Shown: positions 1 to 8,882, counted from the first letter of the stretch. The stretch is 64,000 nt of DNA from Hyphomicrobium sp. ghe19 (GCF_902712875.1 NZ_LR743509.1:930001-994000), one strand, 5' to 3'. Numbers and translations: made by a program. Notes: generated by a model from the sequence alone, not told the origin.

Positions 1-63
1 CCCGGCGTCGAGGAAGACGCATTTTCCCTGCTGCGGACGTTAATCCTGCCGATCAACAACTAA
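1..63 (+). CDS. C-terminal fragment of an unidentified protein
   Basis: The first 63 bases read open in frame 1 as 20 codons, ending in Leu-Pro-Ile-Asn-Asn and a TAA stop. The gene begins outside the window. The fragment is too short to assign to a family. It lies upstream of, and convergent with, the DUF1217 gene, which is often found near flagellar genes in alphaproteobacteria, so a flagellar origin is possible but is not shown here. Confidence 0.35.
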   Translation, partial: PGVEEDAFSLLRTLILPINN

Positions 64-140
64 AAGACCGTTTAACCGGATCCTTCAGTCTGCTGCATTA
101 ATGGCACAAAAAGCGATGGGAGCGGCGTAAGGAGAGCGAT

Positions 141-2303
141 TTATACCGTGATCGGGTTAATCGTTATGATCCCGTTGGAGCTCGAATTTCCTTGGAGGAT
201 CTGAAGGATGGGGGACTGGCTGGTATCGGCATTCTGCGAATCGTAGAGCGCCGCGAACTTAGCGATGAGCTTGTTCAATTTCGCCGGGTCCTGGAGATCA
301 GCCAGATTGAGCCTATTGGTTATCATCTTCGCCTGGGTGTCGATATCGGCGGCCGACATCAGCGAGGATAGGCCGAGGGCTGTCTGGGCGAACTGCACGA
401 GGGCCTTATCGGCAAGGATCTGGTAGGGCGAGGTGATATCCGCAGCTTTCCTCTGGAAATAAAGCGCGAGGCGAACGCCGTCACTCTGGCCGCCGGCCTG
501 CGATTCCATCGTCTGCTGGAGGTAGCCGTCAGCGGTCGCAATGAGCTGGCTGCGGTATTGCGCTTCCCCCGCCGGAACGGTGAGGGTCTTGCCGTCGGTT
601 CCGAAGTTGAATGCCAAGGCCAGCGGGCGATACTTAGAATTTTCGGTCTTGTTGATATAGCTCTTTGGATCCAATGGATCGCTCGTCAGGATGGTGCGCA
701 AATCGCTCGTCGATAGTTTCGCATCCTTCAGCCCGTATGCGCTGAGCATGAAATTCACGAGCTTCGTATCTTTTAGAAGAGCATCGACGTTGTTGATCGT
801 GGCGATCGTCGTTGCGTAGTAATTGCTATCGGCCTCGGCCTGATCCAGCGCGGCCGTCGATGTGTCGGATTGCGTCATATAGAGTTTGACGGTCGCGGTT
901 AGATTTGAATCCGTCTGGGCGACCGCCGCGGTCTTGGCCTTGCCGTTCGAGTCAAAGTTGAATGCCGACGCCATCGCGATGTAGGCGGGATTATGCGACT
1001 GGTTCGCGAAGCTGTTTGGGTCGCTCGGGTCGCTCTGCAAGATCTTGGTGACGGTGTATTTCGTCGTCTTCAGAGGATCTAGTCCGTAGGCGGAGAGGAT
1101 GAAGTTGTAAGCCGAGCTGTTCAACAAATCCTGGACGCTGGAAATACCTGCGATCGCGTCCTTGTAAGCCGCGGTGGCCGTGTTGTTCGATGCTGTCTGG
1201 GCAGCATTGTAATTGGTCGAATAGGAAGCCAACAGGCTGCTGACTTGTGCCGATGTTTGCGCCGCACCGTCTTTGACCGACCCGTCGGCGTTGAAGCTGA
1301 ACATCGCTGCCAGCTTCTTGAACGCCGCGTTGGTCTGCTGATTTGCGACGCTGTTCGGGTCGGAGAGATCGCTCGTCAGGATCTGGCGCAGCAGCGTTTT
1401 CGATTGAGTGTTGGGATTGAGACCAACGGACGTGACCGCGACGTCAAACAAGGTGTTGTTTGCCAAGAGGTCGTCGACGGACGTCACGCTTGAAATGGCA
1501 GAATTATAATACTGCGTTTTGAATGCCGCCGCCGACGAGGTCGCGTTTGTTCCGGTGGCGTTGAAGTACTGAGAGACCGTGGAGACGATGTTTCTGTCAG
1601 ACTGGGCGGTCCCGTTGACGCTGCCGTCGGTCGCGAAGTTGAAGGCGGACGCGAGAAGCTTAAAATTGGGGTTCGAATTCGCAAGCGTATTGGCGGCGCT
1701 GTTCGGATCGGACAGATCGCTCGTCAGAGCGGCTCTGATCGCTGCGGTAGACGTGGTGCTCGGGTTCAGGCCGTAGGCGGTCACGGCGAAGTTGAGCAAC
1801 CGCGGGTTCGCGATCAACTGATCCACGGATGTTATATTGCGGATGGCCGCTTGGTAATACGTCGCTTCGGTCGAGGCGGCGTTGCCTTTGTTGACCTGCT
1901 GCTGCGTGTACAGGCCGATCGTATCGTTCTCTTCGCTGGAATTCTGCGCGAGGGTCGGCTGGGTCGCGAGCTTGCCGTCGGTCGAAAACTGGAAAGCCTT
2001 CGCGAACTCCAAAAATCGCGGATCGGTGAGCTTATTGACGAAACTTTTGCTGTCAGTGAGGTCGCTGGTCAGGACCTTCTGCATGAAGGCCTTGGCGTAC
2101 GTCATATCGCTTAGGCCGTATGCCGTCATGGCGTAGCTGAAAAGGCGCGGATTGTTCAGGAACTCATCGACCGTCTTCACCTTGTCGATGTTGGCCTGAT
2201 AATATTTCGCGGCGTTCGAAACGTCGCTCTGGGCTGAAATACGCGAAAGCGATTTTGGCAAGTCCGCGGCGTAGGTCCGGTAGAGGAGATACGTTGAGAT
2301 CAT
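141..2303 (-). CDS. DUF1217 multi-repeat protein (flagellar-associated family)
   Basis: This 720-residue protein is built almost wholly of copies of one module. I count five good copies, at about residues 31-112, 145-228, 260-345, 375-455 and 490-572, and a diverged sixth at about 610-695. Each has a Tyr-rich start (YY or YF), a 'TVDEFL/SVDDLL' segment, an AYGL core, a 'SD..DP.S' stretch and an 'AFNF..DG' end. This is the DUF1217 pattern, a family often encoded among flagellar genes in Rhizobiales. No signal peptide or membrane segment is visible. The first ATG is used. The repeat assignment is read directly; the flagellar role is inference from the family. Confidence 0.8.
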   Translation of the reverse strand: MISTYLLYRTYAADLPKSLSRISAQSDVSNAAKYYQANIDKVKTVDEFLNNPRLFSYAMTAYGLSDMTYAKAFMQKVLTSDLTDSKSFVNKLTDPRFLEFAKAFQFSTDGKLATQPTLAQNSSEENDTIGLYTQQQVNKGNAASTEATYYQAAIRNITSVDQLIANPRLLNFAVTAYGLNPSTTSTAAIRAALTSDLSDPNSAANTLANSNPNFKLLASAFNFATDGSVNGTAQSDRNIVSTVSQYFNATGTNATSSAAAFKTQYYNSAISSVTSVDDLLANNTLFDVAVTSVGLNPNTQSKTLLRQILTSDLSDPNSVANQQTNAAFKKLAAMFSFNADGSVKDGAAQTSAQVSSLLASYSTNYNAAQTASNNTATAAYKDAIAGISSVQDLLNSSAYNFILSAYGLDPLKTTKYTVTKILQSDPSDPNSFANQSHNPAYIAMASAFNFDSNGKAKTAAVAQTDSNLTATVKLYMTQSDTSTAALDQAEADSNYYATTIATINNVDALLKDTKLVNFMLSAYGLKDAKLSTSDLRTILTSDPLDPKSYINKTENSKYRPLALAFNFGTDGKTLTVPAGEAQYRSQLIATADGYLQQTMESQAGGQSDGVRLALYFQRKAADITSPYQILADKALVQFAQTALGLSSLMSAADIDTQAKMITNRLNLADLQDPAKLNKLIAKFAALYDSQNADTSQSPILQILQGNSSSNGIITINPITV

Positions 2304-2489
2304 CGCGGGCTTTCGGTTTCAATCGACTCGAATTGGTTAGACAGGAATCTCACAGCTCAACCGGCATGCCAAGGCCCCGCGATCTGTCGTTGGATACAAC
2401 TCGTGTGTCACCGGCAGCCGCGATAGGCCGCCTGGAAGATGGTCGACAGATCCAGGTTACGATGACGTTACCGCAGCGGCTCGCCGGGC

Positions 2490-3011
2490 TTAAAAGTCCA
2501 GCGTTTCGACGGGCGGCTCGGCGATCACGAGTCCGCGGTAGCCGGCAAGCGTGCCAGGCTCCAGTTCGTGCGCCAAAATGCGGAACGGATCGACGGGGCC
2601 AGGAAATACGATCTGGCCGGGCGGCACGGCTGCGAAGCCGAAGCGGCCATAGTAGGGAGAATCTCCGACGAGGATGACGACCTTGGCGCCGCCGCTCCGC
2701 GCAGCTTCGAGGCCCGCCGTCATCAGCTTGCTGCCCAGACCAAAGCTCCGGTGATGGGCGTCGACCGCAACGGGCCCGAGCAGAACCGCTCCTTTGGCGC
2801 CGCCGATCGTGATCTCCGTCGTTCGAATCGATGCCACGATCTCGTTGCCGATCGAGGCGACGAGGCAGAACCGCGATAGATGCCCTTTTCCTTCGCGCAC
2901 CCGATAGGCGGACCGAGCAAAGCGTCCGGGCCCGAAAACCCGCGCATGCAGCTTCGATATCTCGGCGATATCGTCGGGGCGTGCTTTACGAATGACGATA
3001 GAAGGGGACAT
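2490..3011 (-). CDS. GNAT family N-acetyltransferase
   Basis: This 173-residue protein has the layout of a single GNAT domain. The N-terminus (IVIRKARPDDIAEISKLHA) is the first strand and helix. The middle segment 'GAVLLGPVAVDAHHRSFGLGSKLM' is strand beta4 followed by the acetyl-CoA pyrophosphate loop, with RSFGLGS in place of the usual R/Q-x-x-G-x-G/A. 'YYGRFGF' near residue 125 is typical of the C-terminal part of this fold. Acetyl-CoA is the expected donor; the acceptor cannot be told. It is separated by 57 bp from the NUDIX gene on the same strand, so the two may be co-transcribed. Confidence 0.85.
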   Translation of the reverse strand: MSPSIVIRKARPDDIAEISKLHARVFGPGRFARSAYRVREGKGHLSRFCLVASIGNEIVASIRTTEITIGGAKGAVLLGPVAVDAHHRSFGLGSKLMTAGLEAARSGGAKVVILVGDSPYYGRFGFAAVPPGQIVFPGPVDPFRILAHELEPGTLAGYRGLVIAEPPVETLDF

Positions 3012-3068
3012 GCGCGGACTTCTAAGCAGCTCGAGGAAGCCGGCAACATCCGGCAGGCGGGGCTTCTA

Positions 3069-3572
3069 TCACACTTGGGAAATTGTGCGACCCTCATGCG
3101 AGCGACGAATTCGCTCCGCCGTCATCGGCGGGAGGCCGGCGGGCAGGGAGCCGAGCGGGAAGAAGTTCATTGCCGGCGTGCTGGGGGGCGAGAGCCGCCG
3201 CCAATCGCGGACGACGTACAATCCCGTTTGGCCTCGCTCGCCCGTCGGACTTATCTGGCCAGTCCGGCGGTCCCGGCTTGCGGAATAAAATCCGCGCAAT
3301 TCCGGCTTCGTATTAACCTCGATGCCTGCAATGTCGCGCAGGCCGCGGCGCACCGCGGTCTCGAGGGTCTCGCCGTTCCGGGTGGTCGTTCCAGGCAGGC
3401 TCCAGCCGCCGCTCTCGTCTTGGCGCACCAGCAGCGTCCGGCCCGCGTCGTCTATGACACACGCCTCGACGGACAAATATACGCCGCGCGTCAATCGCCA
3501 GTATTGCTGGAAAGCACGGGCGACGAGGGGGCCCAGCAGAAATCTATCTTCCCTCAACGTCGAAATCTCCAT
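3069..3572 (-). CDS. NUDIX hydrolase-like protein
   Basis: About 167 residues. After an N-terminal helix region (PLVARAFQQYWRLTRG) comes a NUDIX fold core with 'TLLVRQDESGGWSLPGTTTR'. The following NUDIX box is degenerate: it reads G-x5-E-x7-R-x2-L with the REUxEE glutamates replaced (RRGLRDIAG), so pyrophosphohydrolase activity is uncertain. I chose the ATG giving MEISTL; a GTG 18 codons upstream at 3626 would reach into the divergent promoter. Neither start has a clear ribosome binding site. The gene is divergent from the metallophosphoesterase. Confidence 0.75.
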   Translation of the reverse strand: MEISTLREDRFLLGPLVARAFQQYWRLTRGVYLSVEACVIDDAGRTLLVRQDESGGWSLPGTTTRNGETLETAVRRGLRDIAGIEVNTKPELRGFYSASRDRRTGQISPTGERGQTGLYVVRDWRRLSPPSTPAMNFFPLGSLPAGLPPMTAERIRRSHEGRTISQV

Positions 3573-3620
3573 TGCGTAGCGGCCGTTCGCTTTTCTCTTG
3601 GGCGCTGGGCATTTGCTAGT

Positions 3621-3635
3621 TAGCACGGTGTGCTA
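3621..3635. promoter_or_regulatory. inverted repeat in divergent intergenic region
   Basis: TAGCAC-GGT-GTGCTA is a perfect 6+3+6 inverted repeat between the divergent NUDIX and metallophosphoesterase genes. Position and symmetry would suit a dimeric regulator. No known consensus is matched. Confidence 0.3.
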
Positions 3636-3673
3636 GAGTGTGCGTCCCGCAGCTCACCCACCGCATTCCCAAT

Positions 3674-4579
3674 ATGACCGAGACTTTCACGCTCGCGCAC
3701 TTTTCCGATGTGCACCTGCCGCCCGTTTTCGGGAGCCGGTGGCAATATTGGAATGCCAAGCGGGTGCTTGGATATTTGAATTGGATTCGCAAGCGGCGTC
3801 GCGTTCATCAGGGCGAGATTGCCGATAAGCTCATTGCCGATGCTACGGCGCTTCGCGTCGGCCATATCGTCATCACAGGCGATCTCATCAATCTCGGCCT
3901 GCCGTCGGAATACGAAGCGGCGCTCGATTGGCTGAAATCCATTGGTTCGCCCGAGGACGTGACCGTCATTCCGGGAAACCACGACATCTATTCGAGCTTG
4001 CACGGCGATCCGGGCGTCGCCCGGTGGGCGGAGTACATGGGCGGGGAAAACGATACGCTGGCGTTTCCGTTCGTGCGACGCGTCGGCCCGATTGCGCTCA
4101 TCGGGTTGAATTCCGCTGTCGAAACGCCGCCGTTCTTCGCCAGCGGGCGGATCGGATCTCATCAGCTCGAGATTGCCGGCGAGCAGCTTACGGCTCTCGG
4201 CGAAGAGGGTATCGTCCGTGTCGTGCTTATCCACCATCCGCCGCTTCCCAATCTGGCTCCGCCGAGGCGCGCGCTGAGCGATGCCGCCCACTTCGCGCAT
4301 CTGCTGGAGCGCGGCGATGCCGAGCTTGTGCTTTACGGTCACAATCACAAAACGCGGGTGGATTGGCTCAGATCTCGAACGAAGTCCATTCCGGTCGTCG
4401 GCGTCGCGTCGGCGTCAGCTGCTGTCACATATGGCGAAGAGCCATTGGCAAGCTACAATCTCTTCACGTTCTTCAAAAGCGAGAACGGGCTTCGTATCCG
4501 GCATGTGGTGCGTGGAATCGACCGGCCGGATTCGCCCGTCAGAAAAATCAGCGAGACGGTTCTGACGCCCGCGATATGA
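3674..4579 (+). CDS. calcineurin-like metallophosphoesterase
   Basis: About 301 residues with the full metal-ligand series of the family: D-x-H in 'FSDVHLPPV', GDL in 'ITGDLINLG', GNHD in 'VIPGNHDIY', 'IHHPP' and GHNH in 'LYGHNHK'. The family hydrolyses phosphomono- or diesters with a di-metal centre; the substrate here is unknown (cAMP-like, UDP-sugar or phospholipid phosphoesterases all share this core). I chose the ATG of MTETFTLAHFSD because the catalytic strand begins within seven residues of it. An ATG upstream at 3638 gives an extension with no domain character. Confidence 0.85.
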   Translation: MTETFTLAHFSDVHLPPVFGSRWQYWNAKRVLGYLNWIRKRRRVHQGEIADKLIADATALRVGHIVITGDLINLGLPSEYEAALDWLKSIGSPEDVTVIPGNHDIYSSLHGDPGVARWAEYMGGENDTLAFPFVRRVGPIALIGLNSAVETPPFFASGRIGSHQLEIAGEQLTALGEEGIVRVVLIHHPPLPNLAPPRRALSDAAHFAHLLERGDAELVLYGHNHKTRVDWLRSRTKSIPVVGVASASAAVTYGEEPLASYNLFTFFKSENGLRIRHVVRGIDRPDSPVRKISETVLTPAI

Positions 4580-4778
4580 CTTCGATACTATGTCTTGCTT
4601 GCATATTCGCGGCCAAATGCCACGCGCGGCCCACCTCGTGGCGTTCGTGCTGCAAGCTGACGCATCAGCTCGATTTGCGACCACCATTCCGGAGTTTCGC
4701 GAGTTGAGGCTTACGCGTTGAGCACATTGCAGGCGCTGATCGCACAAGCGTTGAGCAAGCAAATCGCGCAACGAGCAA

Positions 4779-4793
4779 GTGTAAAATTTACAC
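4779..4793. promoter_or_regulatory. 7+1+7 inverted repeat upstream of patatin gene
   Basis: GTGTAAA-A-TTTACAC is a perfect inverted repeat about 135 bp before the patatin-like gene. It sits in an otherwise gene-free 347 bp stretch (4580-4926), is AT-rich against its surroundings, and looks like an operator half-site pair. The regulator is unknown. Confidence 0.35.
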
Positions 4794-4926
4794 GCTAGTG
4801 ACTAAGCTTGGTGATAGCCCAGTCGTTCTGCCGCGGCGTCGATGACATACCTCTGCCGCGCGCGTTAATGATATGGAGTGACGCTGGCCTTTGGTGTTTT
4901 ATTGGCCTGCGGGGAGCAATGCGGTT

Positions 4927-6006
4927 TTGCCAAAATCTGCTTACATCAATCTGGCCTTACAGGGCGGCGGAGCTCATGGCGCCTTCACATGGGGCGTTCT
5001 CGATCGTCTGTTAGAGGACGATACGCTTCAGTTCGGCTGGATCAGCGCGACGAGCGCCGGGGCCGTCAATGCGGTCGCGCTCGCGTCAGGGCTCGCCGAA
5101 GGCTCGCGCGATAAGGCGCGCGAGAAGATGTACAAAATCTGGCACGCCATTCACAACGCCGCCATTCCCGATCTGACGCGGCTCAATCCGTTTCTCAACG
5201 GGCTGGTGCGGACAACGCATCTCGCGTCGATGCTGTCGCCTTACGAATTCAATCCGCTCGGCTTCGATCCGCTGCGCCGTCTGCTCACTGAGCATGTCGA
5301 TTTCGAATTGATTCGAGCCAAGTCGCCGGTCGATCTGCTCATCGCCGCCACGCATGTCGCGACCGGCCGGGCGCGCCTCTTTCGCGAACACGAGATCACG
5401 GTCGATGCAGTTCTCGCGTCGGCCTGTCTGCCGGTTATGCATCATGCCGTCGAGATCGAGGGCGCGGCTTATTGGGACGGTGGCTTCTCGGCAAATCCCG
5501 ATCTTGTGACGCTCGCTAGCGAAAGTCCCATCGGCGATACGCTGCTCGTCATGGTTGCGCCGCGCGCCAATTCCAACTTACCGACGACCGCGCGCGATAT
5601 CTCGATCCATACCAACCGGCTCACGTTCAACGCGCCGCTTCTGCGCGATATCGAAGTCATAACAGCGGTGCGCGAGACATCGGGTCCGCTGCTCGCGAAA
5701 GGCCGCCTCGCGCCGATTTGCCGGCACCGTTTTCACCTGATCGATGGGGGGCCTGTTACAGGCGCGCTCAATCCAGAGACGACCGTGAAACCCGATTGGG
5801 ACATCATCACGTATCTTCACGGCGCGGGCCGCGACTATGCAGAGAAGTGGCTTGAGGTTGCGCGGTCGGCTGTTGGAAGGCTTGAAACGGTCAATCTCGC
5901 GAACCATTTCTTCCCGCCCGTCGAGGACGGCATCACATTTCGATCACCCATCCTGGCCAAGCGGCCGGTTCAGAAACGGGGCGTTGGCGGCAAACGCCAG
6001 AAGTAA
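4927..6006 (+). CDS. patatin-like phospholipase
   Basis: The protein opens with the oxyanion-hole glycine loop 'LALQGGGAHGAFTWG'. The nucleophile elbow follows as 'SATSAGAVNA' (G-x-S-x-G with Ala for the first Gly), and the Asp of the Ser-Asp dyad sits in 'YWDGGFSANP'. These are the three diagnostic patatin features, so a serine acyl hydrolase acting on lipids is expected. No signal peptide is seen, so it is probably cytoplasmic or peripheral. I favour TTG at 4927, preceded by GGGGAG 11 bases upstream; the frame is open to a TTG at 4891 and a GTG at 4894. The C-terminal tail is basic (KRPVQKRGVGGKRQK). Confidence 0.85.
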   Translation: MPKSAYINLALQGGGAHGAFTWGVLDRLLEDDTLQFGWISATSAGAVNAVALASGLAEGSRDKAREKMYKIWHAIHNAAIPDLTRLNPFLNGLVRTTHLASMLSPYEFNPLGFDPLRRLLTEHVDFELIRAKSPVDLLIAATHVATGRARLFREHEITVDAVLASACLPVMHHAVEIEGAAYWDGGFSANPDLVTLASESPIGDTLLVMVAPRANSNLPTTARDISIHTNRLTFNAPLLRDIEVITAVRETSGPLLAKGRLAPICRHRFHLIDGGPVTGALNPETTVKPDWDIITYLHGAGRDYAEKWLEVARSAVGRLETVNLANHFFPPVEDGITFRSPILAKRPVQKRGVGGKRQK

Positions 6007-6105
6007 TCGTGATTTTTGGAGCTGGGGACGCCCCTGATGAACCGCCAGCGCAAAATTCCGCAACCATCCCTGCGTTCAGCGGTTTCACATTCTCGGAGGA
6101 CGACG

Positions 6106-6636
6106 ATGATTGAGCGGCGACGCATATTCCTATTGCCATTGATACTCGCGACGCTGCTGCTTCAGGTGCCTTGCATTCAGCAGGCAGGAGCTTCGCCGTC
6201 ACCGCCTCGGTTAGCGTTCCTCGGCTTGCGCCTTCAGAACGATAATGAGGTTTTGGAGCCGACCACCGAGGCCGAACGCAATCGGATATCGATTATCGAG
6301 AAGCAGTTCACCTCGTCTCTCGAAGCCGCGCGCAGCTATTCCATCGTGCCGTTGACCAACGATATCCGCGCGAAAATCGCGAGCGGCCAGTTCGTCGGTT
6401 CATGCGGTGGCTGTGAGGCGGAATTCGGCAAAGAGCTCAAGGCCGACCGGGTTGCGTGGATCACGGTTCAGAAGGTTTCGAACCTCATTCTGAACATGAA
6501 CCTCTACATGGCCGATCCGGCGACCGATAAAATGACGTTCTTGAAGAGCGTCGACATTCGGGGCAATACGGATGAATCTTGGTCCCGCAGCTTAAAGTAT
6601 TTGCTCGACAACTATTTCTACGACAAGAAATCGTAG
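6106..6636 (+). CDS. secreted DUF2380/DUF3280-like protein
   Basis: 176 residues starting at the ATG preceded by CGGAGGA, followed by a signal peptide (RRRIFLLPLILATLLLQV). The mature part reads 'LAFLGLRLQND', then a helix ending in 'RSYSIVPL', a 'CGGCEAEFGKELKADRVAWI' segment and 'SWSRSLKYLLDNY'. This order matches the DUF2380/DUF3280 group of periplasmic proteins, whose function is unknown. The CGGC pair could bind metal or form a disulfide. A two-stem repeat element follows directly after the stop codon. Confidence 0.65.
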   Translation: MIERRRIFLLPLILATLLLQVPCIQQAGASPSPPRLAFLGLRLQNDNEVLEPTTEAERNRISIIEKQFTSSLEAARSYSIVPLTNDIRAKIASGQFVGSCGGCEAEFGKELKADRVAWITVQKVSNLILNMNLYMADPATDKMTFLKSVDIRGNTDESWSRSLKYLLDNYFYDKKS

Positions 6637-6656
6637 GGGGCGCGAGTCTTTGGTTG

Positions 6657-6694
6657 GCGCTGGCGACTCTCTGCGGGGAGCCGGCCGCCAGCGC
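6657..6694 (+). repeat. two-stem palindromic element, copy 1
   Basis: The outer 9-bp stem pairs GCGCTGGCG with CGCCAGCGC. The inner stem is CTCTC with GGGAG. The conserved core is GGCGACTC...GAGCCGGCCGCC. Four other copies share this plan (31637, 32216, 34821, 41428). It starts 20 bases after a stop codon. Confidence 0.75.
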
Positions 6695-6701
6695 GAGAGG
6701 A

Positions 6702-7499
6702 TCAGGTGACGAGCCGCGCGTAGCCCTCGGCGATGGTTTCATCGAGCAGGCGTTTGTATTCGCCATAGGCCGGATTCTTCGGCGTCACCTCGCCGAAGGC
6801 ATCGGCATCGAAGTTTTCGCGCTGGGCGTAGAGTATCGGCGTCGCGACCGGAATGAAGGTCGCGCGTTGCTTGTTCAGCGTCGTGATGATGCCCCGCATC
6901 TCGCCGGAGCGATCGAGTTGCGAGACGACGACCATCCGCATCGCGCCTTTGGTCAGCGAGACGAGGTGGATGAAACTCGACGAGGCCGGGATATAGAGCC
7001 GGCCGCGATGGGCATATGGGGCGTCCGGCCGGTCGCGTTCCTGAAAGAGAAGGCTCGGCCACTCCGCGTCCCAGGTAATATCGGTGCGATACGCGATGAT
7101 CGTGTCGGGAACCGAGAACGATCTTCTGAGCGTCAGATAGCTGCCGATGTAATGGTCGACGGCCGCGCGTGTGTAGGCCCCCATATAAATCGGCGCGATG
7201 CCGCCGCCGTTGCCTCTTAGCTCCAACGGGCCGCCCGCGCTTTCGAGCGCAACGGACTCGCCATGCCAGGCATCGCGGAGCCCGTGAAAATCGAGGCCCA
7301 GAACCATGCAGACGTCGAACAGCGTTTGATCGCGCACGGAGCGTCCGCCGAGGAGGTTTTGAATTGTCTTTTCGTGGCAATCGGCAGCGTCGGCGAGTTC
7401 CGCTTGCGTCAGCTTCTTCTCGACCATTGCCGTCTTGATGCGCTCGAGCGCGTCGGGACGAGTGGTGGCGGGCGCAGGCTGGGCGACAGCTTTCTTCAT
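6702..7499 (-). CDS. XRE-type helix-turn-helix transcriptional regulator
   Basis: 265 residues from the ATG giving MKKAVAQ. An N-terminal HTH of the XRE/Cro type covers about residues 15-65, with 'KKLTQAELADAADCHEKTI' as helices 2 and 3 and 'LFDVCMVLGLD' after it. The remaining 200 residues contain alternating strands and helices (for example 'DITWDAEWPSLLFQER') that I do not recognise as a ligand-binding family. Its targets are unknown. It converges on the DUF2380-like gene across a repeat element, and diverges from the LprI-like gene. Confidence 0.7.
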   Translation of the reverse strand: MKKAVAQPAPATTRPDALERIKTAMVEKKLTQAELADAADCHEKTIQNLLGGRSVRDQTLFDVCMVLGLDFHGLRDAWHGESVALESAGGPLELRGNGGGIAPIYMGAYTRAAVDHYIGSYLTLRRSFSVPDTIIAYRTDITWDAEWPSLLFQERDRPDAPYAHRGRLYIPASSSFIHLVSLTKGAMRMVVVSQLDRSGEMRGIITTLNKQRATFIPVATPILYAQRENFDADAFGEVTPKNPAYGEYKRLLDETIAEGYARLVT

Positions 7500-7731
7500 T
7501 GGCCGCTTGATTTTGAAGCCGGGCGACGGACGTCGCCGGTACCGGAAATTACCGGTTCTTTCCGCTAAGACGCAATCGGAATCCGGGTGCAATAACCCGA
7601 CTTCCTCTCATTGCCGCCGAGTGGCGCTTAACGGCCTCACGTTTCCGGGGCGGATTCCGCATTGTCGGGGTGTCCACCGCTGGGGTGGCTACCCGCGCCA
7701 AGAGACGCGCGAGAACTAAGGAAATGGGCAC

Positions 7732-8130
7732 ATGTCGGAAGCAATCATATACAAGTCTGGCACTTCGAAGGTGGCGGCGGCCGTTTCGGTCGGGTCGCTG
7801 CTGGCGCTCGCCATAATCGCCGGTGCGGTCCGCCCCGCGGCCGCACAGGAATTCGATTGCCAGCGCGCGCGCACGGCGTCCGAGCGGACGATCTGCAGAA
7901 GCGACCGGCTGGCCGGGCTCGACGAGCGGATGAGCGCATTATATTCCGAGTTGAAGTCGGCCTATGACAATCGCTATCAGCGCAACGATTTGAAGATGTA
8001 CCAGCGCCGGTTTCTGGATGCCCGCGATAGCTGTGGCCGGGATGTCGAGTGCATCAGGGGTGCCTATCTCGATCAGATCAGCGTGCTGGAATCCCGTCTC
8101 GAGCAGGCTTACCGGCGCAGCGAGCGCTGA
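7732..8130 (+). CDS. LprI-like (DUF1311) cysteine-rich periplasmic protein
   Basis: 132 residues. A hydrophobic export segment (about residues 15-35) ends in AAAQEFDC. The mature part has the LprI/DUF1311 Cys pattern: 'FDCQRARTASERTICRS', then 'LDERMSALYSEL', then 'RDSCGRDVECIRGAYLDQI'. Four cysteines are placed to form two disulfides. The family includes a mycobacterial lysozyme inhibitor, but most members have no tested function, so periplasmic location is the safer statement. Confidence 0.75.
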   Translation: MSEAIIYKSGTSKVAAAVSVGSLLALAIIAGAVRPAAAQEFDCQRARTASERTICRSDRLAGLDERMSALYSELKSAYDNRYQRNDLKMYQRRFLDARDSCGRDVECIRGAYLDQISVLESRLEQAYRRSER

Positions 8131-8178
8131 GCGGCCGTCTGCCGACGCGAGTTTCCAAGCGAACGGCTTGGCGGCGAC

Positions 8179-8793
8179 TTAGCGGTCGAGAACCTCGAGG
8201 CTGACAGCCGCTAGGCCCTTGCCGGTCATGCCGAGGTCTTCGGCGGCTTTCGTGGACAGGTCGATGACGCGGCCTGGCTTGAAGGGGCCGCGGTCGTTGA
8301 TCCGGACCACGACGCTATCGCCATTATCGACCCGTGTTACGCGGACGCGCGTGCCGAAGGGGAGCGTCTTGTGCGCCGCTGTCAGATCTTGAGGGTTGAA
8401 GGCCTCACCCGTCGCGGTGCGTTCGCCTTTTCCATAGAAGGACGCGATGCCCTTGAGGGCGTGACCCGTTCCGGCCGGGTCAGGGCCATGAAGTCCATAG
8501 GGTTGTTCGCCGATCGGCCCTGCAGCGGCAACAGGTTGTTTGGCGCTGGCGAAGGATGGCTTGGCGATCGTTATTTTCGCCTGCCAGTGATCGAATGTGC
8601 CCGCCGGTTTGCCCACTGGGCGGGCTGGAGCCGTAACCGTGGTCCAATGGCCGCTCTCCTCGGCCTTAATAGCCGGGCCCGACAGATCTTCGGCCAGTGT
8701 CTGAGCTTCTGACGGAGTTCCCCCGGCGAGCAGGGCCAGACCAACTATCCATACGGCAACACATGCCAAACAAATGCTTCGGCGCACGCACAT
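8179..8793 (-). CDS. RlpA-like septal ring lytic transglycosylase
   Basis: 204 residues with a signal peptide (LACVAVWIVGLALLAGG), an unstructured stretch and a C-terminal double-psi beta-barrel at about residues 115-204. The barrel carries 'GIASFYGKGERTATGEAFN', 'LTAAHKTLPFGTRVRV' and 'INDRGPFKPGRVIDLS', the RlpA signature. RlpA proteins cleave peptidoglycan strands lacking stem peptides. No SPOR domain is present, so septal targeting is not evident. A paralogue of the same type lies immediately upstream on the same strand. Confidence 0.85.
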   Translation of the reverse strand: MCVRRSICLACVAVWIVGLALLAGGTPSEAQTLAEDLSGPAIKAEESGHWTTVTAPARPVGKPAGTFDHWQAKITIAKPSFASAKQPVAAAGPIGEQPYGLHGPDPAGTGHALKGIASFYGKGERTATGEAFNPQDLTAAHKTLPFGTRVRVTRVDNGDSVVVRINDRGPFKPGRVIDLSTKAAEDLGMTGKGLAAVSLEVLDR

Positions 8794-8850
8794 CCCCCCG
8801 GATACTCCCCTAGCGCCGAGGACTATGGTGATTCGGATGGCGGAAAAACG

Positions 8851-8882
8851 TCGGGAGGCGCTGGTTGCCCACCGCCTCCCGA
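8851..8882 (-). terminator. intrinsic terminator after the second rlpA-like gene
   Basis: The 10-bp perfect stem TCGGGAGGCG/CGCCTCCCGA, read on the minus strand, is followed by CGTTTTTCC. It lies 27 bases past the stop of the gene at 8909-9397. Confidence 0.75.
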
